From assembly GCA_020433785.1 (NCBI GenBank), contig JAGRCC010000346.1:1-17848 (forward strand): a stretch of 17,848 bases of DNA, given 5' to 3'. This DNA is from Anaerolineae bacterium (GTDB lineage Bacteria > Chloroflexota > Anaerolineae > 4572-78 > J111). Under the pieces are notes generated by a model. The model was not told the DNA's origin, did no database searches, and was given only the letters and a program-made list of their open reading frames with translations. Below, piece after piece: positions 8,698 through 16,906 of the stretch (its first letter is position 1; each line of letters opens with the position of its first letter). The position numbers and the translations under genes were made by a program.

Positions 8698-9963
8698 TTA
8701 ATTAATCGCATCATATGCCTCTCGTTCGACCGCCGTTTGATTGTCGCGATTGATCACAATCACATCATAACTCCCAGTTTGGCTCAACTGATTGGCTCTA
8801 ATGATGGCTCTTAAACTTGTGGCGGTTGCCGTGGAATTCTCAACGTCAAGTTCAAACGTAGTTCCGCCGCCCACTGATCGCTGCAATTGAACGCGAATGT
8901 CTCGGGGAATAAAATTCTGACCGGTAATCGTTAGCGTGACCTGCTCTGTAATGCGACCCGAACTGGGACTTACATCAAAAATGTCAGGCGGCGGCGGTGT
9001 TGGCGTTGGCGTTCCACGTGGGTAGACGCCGTTAGCAATATCGCTGCGACCGTCAGGATTAGTGATAATTAAGTCATACGTCCCCGGTACAAGTCCGGTC
9101 ACTAGACTTTCGGCCACCAACTTGGTTCCTCTGACGCTGGTGTTAGACGAAGATAGATCAACATCCAGTTGAATTAAAGTGGGTCCGGTCAGTTCAGCTT
9201 TAAAGCCGGCTTCTCTTGGTCTGAAATTTCGCCCAATGGCCACCACGATAATTTGTCGAACAGCCGGATCATCGGTCGCCACGTCCCTGGCATCGACCTC
9301 ATCGATAATCGGCGCGATGGGGGTGGGGGTACTTGGGCGTGTACTGGTTGGCGATGGCAGCGGCGTAGTGGTGTTGGTTACCGTTGCCTCGGGCGGGATG
9401 AAGGGCAAGTAGATAGATTGCCCCGGTATCAGCACCGAAGAGGCCAGACAGTTGGTTTGCTGCAAATCAGTCTGTCCAATGTTGACTTTTTGCGCCAGTG
9501 AACTAAGCGTATCGCCGGGCCGAACCACGTACTCAACCCAGCCTTGCGGTGGGGCGCACGGATTAGGCGTGAATGTGGGAGGCACAGACGTAGCCGTCAC
9601 AATAATGACCGCCCGGGTGGGGGTATCGGTAGCCCGGGGCGGAGGTGGAGGTGCTGTCGTATTCGTTGGGGTCGCTGTAGCGGTGGGCGTGTCAGCCTGT
9701 CCAACCGTTTGGGTAGGTTGCTCCGGCGTAGCCGAGGGCGTCGCCGTTTCGACTATCGGCGACGGCGTCAGGATGGAGGTTGGGGTGGCCGTAGCTGGCA
9801 ATTGGACACTCGTCGTGGCTGTCACCGGTGGAGGGGTGGGCGTTTCTGAGCGGGGGATGGCCAAAAATATGGCGGCAGCAACCGTCAGAACAATTACAAT
9901 TAATGTAGCGGCTCCAATGAGCAGACGCTGCATCGTAGAGGATGTTTCACTTCCGTTTGACAT
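8698..9963 (-). CDS. Membrane-anchored LysM protein with two TIG/IPT-like domains
   Basis: Cell-envelope protein of 421 residues, likely exposed outside the membrane and binding peptidoglycan or a related glycan through LysM. A hydrophobic helix (about 14-36) anchors the N-terminus. A Thr/Pro stalk (about 40-135) follows, then a LysM domain (about 143-188; YVVRPGDTLSSLAQK and VLIPGQSIYLPF). Cys136 and Cys172 flank or lie in the LysM and may pair. A second Thr/Pro linker leads to two TIG/IPT-like Ig folds (about 218-315 and 326-415; the second has the typical VSPSSG, then ITGQNF). The ATG is preceded by GTGAG about 8 bases upstream. It starts 43 bp after the stop of the kinase-like gene, so the two are probably cotranscribed. 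No catalytic domain was seen. Confidence 0.88.
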   Translation of the reverse strand: MSNGSETSSTMQRLLIGAATLIVIVLTVAAAIFLAIPRSETPTPPPVTATTSVQLPATATPTSILTPSPIVETATPSATPEQPTQTVGQADTPTATATPTNTTAPPPPPRATDTPTRAVIIVTATSVPPTFTPNPCAPPQGWVEYVVRPGDTLSSLAQKVNIGQTDLQQTNCLASSVLIPGQSIYLPFIPPEATVTNTTTPLPSPTSTRPSTPTPIAPIIDEVDARDVATDDPAVRQIIVVAIGRNFRPREAGFKAELTGPTLIQLDVDLSSSNTSVRGTKLVAESLVTGLVPGTYDLIITNPDGRSDIANGVYPRGTPTPTPPPPDIFDVSPSSGRITEQVTLTITGQNFIPRDIRVQLQRSVGGGTTFELDVENSTATATSLRAIIRANQLSQTGSYDVIVINRDNQTAVEREAYDAIN

Positions 9964-10006
9964 TAACTATCACTCACTTTATTAATTTTTGGTAACAACT
10001 ACTGAG

Positions 10007-12856
10007 TTAGGGTTGTGAGAGATCGAGGGGAGGGATGTCGATTTCTAGCCAGGGATTGTCATTATAATGCTCGCTGATGGGCAGCAAAAAGCGAAAAATA
10101 GAGCCTTCGCCTATTTCGGTATCAACCCACACGCGCCCACCATGCGCTTCTACCAATGATTTTACAATCGATAAACCCACGCCAGTTTCGCCTAAGCCCT
10201 CGATTAGCGGGCGGTCGGCGCGATAAAACCGTTCAAAAACGCGCTCAATATCCTTTTCGGCAATGCCCCCGCCTGAGTCTTTGACTGAAATCATCAGATA
10301 GGGCGGCGTTTCGGCAGCCGTCGGTAGAGCCCCATTTTCTTCATAGACGCGAGTGGTAATGCCAATCGAACCGCCTACCGGAGTGGATTTGATAGCATTC
10401 CCCAGCAAATTGTTCATAATTTGTCGAACCGAGTCGGGGTCAGCCTCCACCGGTGGCAAATCTTCAGGAATATCCATATCCACCGAAATTTCATTTTCTT
10501 CTAATTGAGCGCGCGCACCAATGATCGTATCTTCAATTATTTCGGCCATATCAACCGGCGAGGGCCGCAGTTCTAACTGACCGGCATCGATGGCCGTGAC
10601 GCCGATCAGGTCGCTAAGCATGACCGTCATCCGCTCGATGTTAGCCTTGATGCGTTGGAGAAACTTACGCTGCATCTCACCCAATGTCCCAACCGACTCT
10701 CCCACCAGCAAATCGGTATAACCGGTTATCGAGGTCATCGGCGTGCGCAGCTCTTGCGACAGTGAGGCGATAAATTCGTCGCGGGCGCGCTGGCTTTCGG
10801 CTTCGGCGGTAATATCGTAGAGGATGGTTAACAGCCCTTCTTTTTCTTTACCGTCAGAGGCCATCGGGCTAATGGTGGCGCGCAGCACACTGTTACCCGC
10901 GTGCAGCGTGGTCGTCACCATATCGTGTCCCGCCTGAAGTTGAGCCAGCGCTTTGGGCCAGCGCTCATCGGCTATGATCTTCTGCAAATCACTGCCGACC
11001 AACTGCCGACTCGACTTTTCAAGCATTTGACTGGTTGCCGCATTGATGCGGAATATCTTCTGGTGGGCATCGCTAATAATCACCCCACAGCTTAAATCTT
11101 CAAGCTGAGTGCTGGCTTCCGCACTGGATAAAGCCGCCGGCACCGGCGAGGCTTGCTGGGCATGCAACCGAGACTGTTTGAGTGCGCGGGCCAACTTACG
11201 GGCGCGCGAGTTGCTGGCGGCCAGAGCTTCATTTAAGCGCTCGGTCTCCGCCGTGTCTTGCTCGAGCTGCTCGACCGTCGCCGATAATCGACCAATCTCA
11301 TCCTCTAAACTGGCGGTTTTTTGGCGGTAGGCTTCAGCCTCGGTGGTCAAAGTCTCGAGCGCCTGGTCTTTCTGCTTGGCTCGCTCAACCTCGGCCTTAG
11401 CTCGCTCTACGGCCTTTTGGAGAACCACAATCCGTTCGCGAGATTGTTTCAGACTTTCTTCGTTAGCCTGCTGGTCTGTTTCATACTGCTGGAGGCGCTG
11501 GGCAAAAAGGGCCACTTCTTCTCGACTCTTGCGCAGTTCGGTTTCCATTGCCGCCAGCCGCTTTCCGGAATCGAGTTCCTGATTCCGCAGCGTCCAGGAA
11601 AGGGATTGGGCTTTGGTCGAGACGGAAGAATACTCTCGGGCATGGCTTATGGCCATCGAAATCTGGTCGGCAATCGTTTTGCACAGTTCCGCTTCGGTAT
11701 CGGTGAAAACGCGCTTTGAGATGGCATTGCCCAAAATCAGCACGCCAATGGGTTCGCCTTTTTCCAATAGCGGCTGAATGATCAACGGCCCTACATCGTG
11801 CGCGCCCATCAAGGTGAAGAGAATGCGGATTTGGCTGTTATCTCGATACTCTTCGCTTCTAACCTGGTATTTCCGTTTCAGGGCATGCTTAATAATTTGC
11901 TGGTCATTGAGGGGGAACGTTACCGACTCGCCGCGCCCTTTCCGGCTGGGATTGTAGATAGCGATCAAGCGCAGTTGGGACATATCCTTGTCATTCTCCG
12001 GTAGGGCGATGGCGGCTTGATCGGCTTCTAGGGCCTGAGCAACGCTTTGCGCCGCCCCATCCAGCACATCCGATAGTTCCAGCGATGAGGTGATTTTTTT
12101 GGTCGCTTCAAATAGGCTGATCAGCCCTTTGATCTGATCGATGGAGATTTCACTGAGGTTCTGTAGCTCCCGGCTGCGGGCGCTGAGTGACTGGATCGCG
12201 CCCTGGTAGATCGCCACCGCAAAAAGCGGATAAGCGATCATTTCAGCAATTCGGACCCAGACCGGGTTGTGCGGTTGAACGTAACTGCTGACAAAGAAGA
12301 TATGCAGCAGATATCCGAAAAAAATAGTCACAAAGCTAAACAGGGCAAAGGCGCGTTCATCATCTAGCTTCATGGCGCAGTTCGCTGCCCCAAACATGAC
12401 CAGCAGCACTTGCCAGGCGATAAAGAAAATCTCGGCGCTGCTCTGATTGAAATCAGGTCCATGCCACACGCTGATAATCACAAAGTAGGCGATAAAAGCC
12501 AACACAGTGTTGGTGGCCAGCAGCGTGGTGCCAAAAAATCCAAACCCTTTTTCTCTAAAATAGGGCGTAAAGCCCCATATTAAAAAACCCAGGCTGGAAA
12601 CCGCCACCACCCGCTCGAATGGGGGGAGCCAGACATTCGCAATTTCCGGGGAGTTGCCGCCAATCGCCGCCAGCAAAAAAAACACAACCCGCAAAATGAT
12701 CAAGCTGGCAAAGACAATCGTCAACCGGTAACCATTGAAGGAATCGCTGCGCTGCCAATGTCCCCAAGCAATGACTAAGGCGGCCAGGATTCCAAAGAAT
12801 GTAAATAAGTAATAGGCGAATGTGATAGCCGGACTACCGAGGAACTCGATAAACAC
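10007..12856 (-). CDS. 7TM-GAF-coiled coil-PAS histidine kinase-like protein lacking the acceptor His
   Basis: Two-component-type membrane protein of 949 residues. The N-terminal 240 residues hold about seven hydrophobic helices. They are followed by GAF (about 252-405), a long Glu/Gln/Lys-rich coiled coil (about 415-570), PAS (about 585-690), a HisKA-like helical pair and HATPase. The H-box reads SLSQELRTPMTS: Gln701 (codon CAA, plus-strand bases 10754-10756) stands where the phospho-acceptor His should be. The ATP-binding boxes look intact (N-box Asn820 in NNLLGNAIKS, DSGGGI, FERFYRAD, GETGVGLSIVK). It may be a pseudokinase, a scaffold or a phosphatase partner. Start: GTG at 12856 is preferred because AGGA lies 9 bases upstream. 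An in-frame TTG at 12910 would add 18 residues but sits almost on the predicted transcription start. The LysM gene follows after 43 bp. Confidence 0.88.
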   Translation of the reverse strand: MFIEFLGSPAITFAYYLFTFFGILAALVIAWGHWQRSDSFNGYRLTIVFASLIILRVVFFLLAAIGGNSPEIANVWLPPFERVVAVSSLGFLIWGFTPYFREKGFGFFGTTLLATNTVLAFIAYFVIISVWHGPDFNQSSAEIFFIAWQVLLVMFGAANCAMKLDDERAFALFSFVTIFFGYLLHIFFVSSYVQPHNPVWVRIAEMIAYPLFAVAIYQGAIQSLSARSRELQNLSEISIDQIKGLISLFEATKKITSSLELSDVLDGAAQSVAQALEADQAAIALPENDKDMSQLRLIAIYNPSRKGRGESVTFPLNDQQIIKHALKRKYQVRSEEYRDNSQIRILFTLMGAHDVGPLIIQPLLEKGEPIGVLILGNAISKRVFTDTEAELCKTIADQISMAISHAREYSSVSTKAQSLSWTLRNQELDSGKRLAAMETELRKSREEVALFAQRLQQYETDQQANEESLKQSRERIVVLQKAVERAKAEVERAKQKDQALETLTTEAEAYRQKTASLEDEIGRLSATVEQLEQDTAETERLNEALAASNSRARKLARALKQSRLHAQQASPVPAALSSAEASTQLEDLSCGVIISDAHQKIFRINAATSQMLEKSSRQLVGSDLQKIIADERWPKALAQLQAGHDMVTTTLHAGNSVLRATISPMASDGKEKEGLLTILYDITAEAESQRARDEFIASLSQELRTPMTSITGYTDLLVGESVGTLGEMQRKFLQRIKANIERMTVMLSDLIGVTAIDAGQLELRPSPVDMAEIIEDTIIGARAQLEENEISVDMDIPEDLPPVEADPDSVRQIMNNLLGNAIKSTPVGGSIGITTRVYEENGALPTAAETPPYLMISVKDSGGGIAEKDIERVFERFYRADRPLIEGLGETGVGLSIVKSLVEAHGGRVWVDTEIGEGSIFRFLLPISEHYNDNPWLEIDIPPLDLSQP

Positions 12857-12916
12857 GTTTGACAGTCCTACTTGGTCAAAAATTAGACATAAAATACGGA
12901 CACTTAGCAATGTTCA

Positions 12917-12946
12917 ATTATACCATGACTAAAATGGATAGGACAA
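12917..12946 (-). promoter_or_regulatory. Promoter of the kinase-like/LysM operon
   Basis: On the minus strand, TTGTCC (12941-12946; 4 of 6 to consensus) is followed by an 18-bp spacer ending in TGG and then a perfect TATAAT (12917-12922), an extended -10. Transcription should begin near 12910. That gives a leader of about 55 nt to the GTG at 12856 and would make the alternative TTG start leaderless. Confidence 0.7.
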
Positions 12947-13010
12947 TAAGATATCGAGGCTATTTGGCCGGTATTTGGAAAGCAGATTTGGCTAGAAGCA
13001 ATCGTTTAGC

Positions 13011-14465
13011 TCATTTGACTTGGTCGTAAGCTTCCAGAGCACGCTGTCGAGCCGCTTTATGATCCACAATCGGTGAGGGGTAATCTTGGCCAATAAGACA
13101 ATTCACTTTTTGCTGGAGCTGACGAGCCATTTGCCAGGGTGTGTGGCTAAATTTGGCGGGGACTTGAGCCAACTCCGGCACCCACCGGCGCACATATTCC
13201 CCGTCTGGATCAAATTTTTGCCCTTGCAGCGTAGGGTTAAACACCCGGAAATAAGGAGCGGCATCGGTGCCGGTGCCGGCTGTCCACTGCCAGCCGCCAT
13301 TGTTCGCGGCCGGATCGCCATCAACCAAATGCTCCATAAAGAACCGTTCGCCCCAACGCCAGTCGATCAGCAGGTGCTTAACCAGAAACGAGGCCACAAT
13401 CATGCGGGCGCGATTGTGCATCCAGCCGCTTTCAACCAACTGCCGCATCGCGGCATCAACAATCGGATAGCCGGTCTGGCCTCGACACCAGGCTGAAAAG
13501 TCTGCCTCATCATTGAGCCAGGGCAGGCCATCATACTTCTCCCGAAAGTTGTTGCCCCTCACCTGGGGAAAGTGGTAAAGAATACTGATATAAAATTCTC
13601 GCCAGATGAGTTCATTGAGCCAGACGCCGACGCTGTCGGTCGAAGGTGGGTTAGCGCCTCCGCTCCCCGCCTCAATTGCGGCGACGACCGCCTGCCGCGC
13701 CGACAGCATGCCAAAGCGCAGGTAGGGCGAAAGGTGCGATGTCCCAGCCAAGTCAGGACGATCCCGCGTTGCGGTATAATCGTAAATCGATTTTTGCGAC
13801 TGATTGGACGTTTTAGAAACCAAATGGAGCTGCGTCTGAAGTTGTCCGGTAAAATTTTGCAGCCGTTTTTGGGCTTCCGCTTCGGAGGCCGGAAAGGGCA
13901 CCGTATCCGGCAGCGCCGGCTCAGTGGGAATCGGCAAACTGCTCAAGCCCTCAGGCGTAGAAATCTGCTGTGGAACGGGCAGCAAATCTTTAGGCTGAGG
14001 CAGCGGCTGCTTTTTCCAGGCTCGGCTGTAAGGGGTAAAAACGGTATAGGGATCGCCGTCGGCTTTAAGAACGGCGGTCGGAGGGTGAACGGTTAGACCG
14101 GGGATCAGTTGCAGTGGTAAACTTTCGGCGAGGCGGGTATCGCGCCGACGGGCATAGGGCGAAACATCTTCTTGCGCATATATGGCGGCGGCACCGGTTT
14201 CCGATAAAAGCGTCTTTAGTTCGGCGGCTACATTTCCGTGTCGAACGGTCAAATAACTACCTTTGGCCGCCAACTGGGCCGACAGGTGACGCAGCCCATC
14301 AAATAAAAAGGCCAGCCGTTTCGGCCCGACATAAGCCGACTCGATTAGATTAGGATCGAGGATGAAAACAGGGTAGATCTGATCGGCCTGAGATAAGGCG
14401 GTGGCCAACGTCGGGTTGTCGGCTAAACGAAGATCCCGCCTTATCCACCATAGGGCCTTGGTCAT
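13011..14465 (-). CDS. phr: Deoxyribodipyrimidine photolyase (class I CPD type)
   Basis: Light-driven repair of cyclobutane pyrimidine dimers by FADH-. At 484 residues it is close to the usual length (E. coli PhrB 472). The N-terminal Rossmann antenna domain opens with WWIRRDLRLADNP; the C-terminal FAD domain has TSHLSPYLRFGMLS, IWREFY, TGYPIVDAAMRQL, WMHNRARM and AANNGGWQW. The electron-transfer Trp triad of E. coli (306, 359, 382) is present as W316, W369 and W392, with a constant offset of 10. This favours a functional photolyase; a cryptochrome-like role cannot be excluded by sequence alone. The second chromophore cannot be told. Its ATG overlaps the stop of the upstream gene (ATGA), implying translational coupling. 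A B12-photoreceptor-like regulator lies further upstream on the same strand and uvrC is nearby, so light control is plausible. Confidence 0.95.
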   Translation of the reverse strand: MTKALWWIRRDLRLADNPTLATALSQADQIYPVFILDPNLIESAYVGPKRLAFLFDGLRHLSAQLAAKGSYLTVRHGNVAAELKTLLSETGAAAIYAQEDVSPYARRRDTRLAESLPLQLIPGLTVHPPTAVLKADGDPYTVFTPYSRAWKKQPLPQPKDLLPVPQQISTPEGLSSLPIPTEPALPDTVPFPASEAEAQKRLQNFTGQLQTQLHLVSKTSNQSQKSIYDYTATRDRPDLAGTSHLSPYLRFGMLSARQAVVAAIEAGSGGANPPSTDSVGVWLNELIWREFYISILYHFPQVRGNNFREKYDGLPWLNDEADFSAWCRGQTGYPIVDAAMRQLVESGWMHNRARMIVASFLVKHLLIDWRWGERFFMEHLVDGDPAANNGGWQWTAGTGTDAAPYFRVFNPTLQGQKFDPDGEYVRRWVPELAQVPAKFSHTPWQMARQLQQKVNCLIGQDYPSPIVDHKAARQRALEAYDQVK

Positions 14466-15094
14466 TGCAGATAAATGTGATCAAGGACGATGGAGAGCGG
14501 GCTAAACGCCGTTGTGATTAATGACGGAACGAGCATAGCCTGTTCATTACAGCCGAGCGCCGGCCTGACCGTGCGGTCATCGTTATCGAAAGAACCATCA
14601 ACTAGGGAGTACTTGTCAACATTTTTTAATGGCGAAATGATAGGAATGTAATATTTTTGGTCGGTAGACGGCGTCAGCAAATGGGTTACATATTCCCAGG
14701 GACGGACGGGATTAACGTTGGAAGAATTGTCGGACTTGGGCAGCGCCGGGAACAAATCGTCGGTTGAGCAGGTTTGGTCGGGTAGGACCGGGTCGGCTTC
14801 TAAGAGTTGGTAATCAGGCATTACCTTTTCAGACGCGGTCTCGATAGAAATTTTCGACCGGGTGGTGTCGGTGTTAATCCAAATTGTAGGCACCGCTTGG
14901 GCACTTTGCATAAGCTTATTGGCCGATTGGTAGTCGGTTTGACTATCCGGGTTGAATGGCTGGACAGGTAAGGTTGATGGCGGGGGAGATATCAAGTTGA
15001 CCGTTTCAACATACTTAAAAGTTAACGCCCCCATAAAAAAAGTAATGGCAACGATCATTATACTGGTTATATATAAAATGGGCTGGTGGCGCAC
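14462..15094 (-). CDS. Unknown membrane-anchored extracytoplasmic protein coupled to photolyase
   Basis: A 210-residue protein of no recognised family. It has one N-terminal hydrophobic helix (about 7-26) with a short basic leader, so it is probably anchored with the remainder outside. There is a Pro/Ser-rich stretch (37-48), then a polar domain with only two cysteines (C109, C172), which could pair. The start is GTG at 15094, supported by the strong purine run GAGGGGG about 7 bases upstream. The stop TGA overlaps the photolyase ATG by 4 bases (ATGA), so the two proteins are made from one message. A 349-bp gap separates it from the MerR/B12 regulator gene upstream. No catalytic motif is visible. 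Linkage to photolyase suggests co-expression but does not show a role in DNA repair, and an outside location argues against direct DNA contact. Confidence 0.75.
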   Translation of the reverse strand: MRHQPILYITSIMIVAITFFMGALTFKYVETVNLISPPPSTLPVQPFNPDSQTDYQSANKLMQSAQAVPTIWINTDTTRSKISIETASEKVMPDYQLLEADPVLPDQTCSTDDLFPALPKSDNSSNVNPVRPWEYVTHLLTPSTDQKYYIPIISPLKNVDKYSLVDGSFDNDDRTVRPALGCNEQAMLVPSLITTAFSPLSIVLDHIYLQ

Positions 15095-15443
15095 GAGTTA
15101 CCCCCTCGTTTGTCTAGAAAACATCTTAAGTTCGATCAATGGTTCGGTTTGCCTCTGGTTGTAAGAGTGGAAATTTCGCTCAGCAATGGCCGGGACGAGG
15201 CAGTCGTGTTAGTTAGTGCATCAGTACTTTCTATCATAGAGGTGTATCAACCGCACTTGGTCTAATACTAAAGACGCACTGTTTCACTTATTCCTTACGT
15301 AGAAATTCAAAAAAAGTTTCAAACTTGATTAGAACTGACGTGGTGCTAAAGGTGACAGTCACTTGGACCCGCTAAATCGAACTGTTTGAGCTTCTCAGAT
15401 GCGCTTTGCCAAGGGTAAGTGACTGTCACCTGCTTTTCACGGC
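15095..15443. other. 349-bp intergenic region with a palindrome pair, no gene seen
   Basis: This lies between the MerR/B12 gene and the membrane protein-photolyase pair, all on the minus strand. The right part (15351-15430) holds the REPIN-like element listed separately. The rest is AT-rich, with no convincing ORF. On the minus strand TTGATA and TATGAT are present but badly spaced, so no confident promoter can be named for the downstream pair. No 11-bp repeats like those upstream of the MerR gene were found here. Confidence 0.5.
15351..15430. repeat. REPIN-like pair of inverted palindromes
   Basis: GGTGACAGTCACTT (15351-15364) and its exact reverse complement AAGTGACTGTCACC (15417-15430) are 52 bp apart. 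Each arm contains its own palindrome, GTGACWGTCAC. The stem can extend by ACCC (15367-15370) with GGGT (15413-15416) across a 2-nt bulge. The total of 80 bp and the head-to-head palindromes resemble REPINs mobilised by RAYT (Y1) transposases; none is in the window. It ends 13 bp past the stop of the MerR/B12 gene. Alternatives are a paired protein-binding site or an RNA hairpin. Confidence 0.65.
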
Positions 15444-16769
15444 TCAAGCAGTCTCGACTAGATGACCTAACCACTCAACTATCGGCTTGCCTTTTTCATC
15501 CAAATGATAGTGGGCAGCCTGGTAATAAGCCTTGAAGTAACGAATTAACTGCGTTTGGCTAAATTCATCAATTAGAAATAACCCTTTGATCCAAGAAAAG
15601 GAGTTACCGATAAATTCAATATTGCCCAAAATTAAAGCGGCGCGAATATTGCGCCCCAAGATGGTATTGGCGTGAGCCACATGCTCGTAGTCTATATCCC
15701 CGGCTTTCAGCACATCCCATACGTAATTTTCAATTTTAAGGCGTTGGTCTTGAAAATGGTCAAGCGCCTGCTGCCAAAACTCCGGCAGCGGCTCCGTTGG
15801 GGGCGTAACACTCCACATACTCATATTTTTTTCAATACTTTGCGGAATCGTGTCCACACGTTCCCCTAAGAAATAGGCCGGAATCCGACGGCGAATAGCC
15901 GGCCACAAATTAAAAATGAGCCCGCCATAAGCCACGTGGACATTAGTCTGCCGGAGCAGCAGCGCCATCTCCCTAAGGCTGGCGGCTGTGGCCAGTTGCT
16001 GTGCAGTCAGAATCACCAACTGGGGCTTGGTTTGGGCCACGGTTAATTCCATTGTATTGGCCGGCACATCCGCGCCTAGATACAGCGCTTCCCAGCCATG
16101 ACGCCGCAGCAGAAAGCCAATCAACAGCGCATTAAATGTGTGTTCCTCGCCCGGCGCGCAAGCGACAATAAATCGGCCGGACCGGCTGGGGGGTGGGGTA
16201 GCCGCCACTAATCCTTCCAGCTTACGTCGAGCCAACCCCGAGGCAAAATGCTCTTGCTGGACGGTTATTTTGCCTTTATGCCAACCGTCGCCGATTTCGG
16301 TCAACCCTCTTTGCAAAATCTCGAAGCAGACCACTTCTTGGGAAAAAATGGCAAACGCCTGATTTAGAATCCGTTCGGCGCGCTGCTCATCAAAATCTAG
16401 ACAGGCATTGACCCAACCTGTACAAATCTCTCTTGTTTTTTCCCCGCCGGTAAATACGGGCGGCGGGACAGCGGGCGACGATTCCCCCAAAACATCGATC
16501 AGCAGCGGGTCTTTACCGTCACTTTCAAGTTGGTTCCATAAATTAATCGCCCGGCTAATGCTCATCCCTTCATCCTGACGAGCCACCAACCACTTCAGAA
16601 TGTCAATGTCTCGCTGCGAGTAGAGCCGATGCCCCCCCTCCGTGCGTTCAGGTTGGGGCAAGCCGTACCGTCTTTCCCAGGCGCGGAGGGTATCAGGTTT
16701 TAAGCCGGTTTCTTGTACCACAGCTTTGAGGTTAAACGTTGCGTGTTGTCCGTTACCCGGTGAACTCAT
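15444..16769 (-). CDS. MerR-family B12-binding photoreceptor-like regulator (CarH/LitR type) with C-terminal extension
   Basis: Transcription regulator of 441 residues. A MerR winged helix (about 10-80; LKPDTLRAWERRYGLP, GGHRLYSQRDI) is followed by a helical B12 cap (about 115-190) carrying W173, nine residues, then E183-H184: the Wx9EH signature of adenosylcobalamin-dependent CarH. The Rossmann B12 domain (about 198-310) has H210 in GEEH as the likely lower cobalt ligand, T255 at the SxV position and G282-G283; the usual Gly three residues after the His is Asn213. In known CarH/LitR, the dark AdoCbl tetramer represses and light breaks the Co-C bond to relieve it. Residues about 315-441 exceed the usual CarH length of roughly 300 and match no domain I recognise. 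ATG at 16769 has only a weak purine-rich upstream site. The gene is divergent from uvrC and upstream of the photolyase pair. Confidence 0.88.
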   Translation of the reverse strand: MSSPGNGQHATFNLKAVVQETGLKPDTLRAWERRYGLPQPERTEGGHRLYSQRDIDILKWLVARQDEGMSISRAINLWNQLESDGKDPLLIDVLGESSPAVPPPVFTGGEKTREICTGWVNACLDFDEQRAERILNQAFAIFSQEVVCFEILQRGLTEIGDGWHKGKITVQQEHFASGLARRKLEGLVAATPPPSRSGRFIVACAPGEEHTFNALLIGFLLRRHGWEALYLGADVPANTMELTVAQTKPQLVILTAQQLATAASLREMALLLRQTNVHVAYGGLIFNLWPAIRRRIPAYFLGERVDTIPQSIEKNMSMWSVTPPTEPLPEFWQQALDHFQDQRLKIENYVWDVLKAGDIDYEHVAHANTILGRNIRAALILGNIEFIGNSFSWIKGLFLIDEFSQTQLIRYFKAYYQAAHYHLDEKGKPIVEWLGHLVETA

Positions 16770-16877
16770 TGAATGATCTTTCTTCTCTATCCAAATACAT
16801 TTCCAACTCGCTGTCGGAATGATTTAACAGATAGCTACTTATTTGTTAGCCTTAGCCTTTGCCTCAGCCTGATTGTA

Positions 16878-16906
16878 ATCTTAGTACAAACACCCCCGTA
16901 TGTCAA
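16878..16906 (-). promoter_or_regulatory. Promoter of the MerR/B12 regulator gene
   Basis: On the minus strand, a perfect -35 TTGACA (16901-16906) is followed by a 17-bp spacer and TAAGAT (16878-16883; 4 of 6 to consensus). Transcription should begin near 16871, leaving a leader of about 100 nt. The -35 lies within the first unit of the 11-bp repeat array, so autoregulation is likely. Confidence 0.65.

Noticed and set aside
9452..9985. Plus-strand open frame of 177 codons rich in Gly and Val
   Set aside because: It is the antisense of the Thr/Pro stalk and LysM region of the minus-strand LysM gene; its composition simply mirrors Pro/Thr codons and it has no domain.
14642..14690. Internal YYIPIISPLKN of the unknown membrane protein as a PLV-type tail motif
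   Set aside because: It resembles the tail of the DUF11 protein, but lies near residue 140 of 210 and not at the C-terminus.
15095..15350. Search for further CarH-type 11-bp repeats before the membrane protein-photolyase pair
   Set aside because: Only isolated TAGACA-like words were found, with no 11-bp phasing, so direct operator control of the pair is not supported by sequence.
16848..16872. Short AGCCTT/GCCT-type microrepeat in the leader of the regulator gene
   Set aside because: Imperfect, short and without a hairpin or known riboswitch fold; no cobalamin riboswitch features could be seen.
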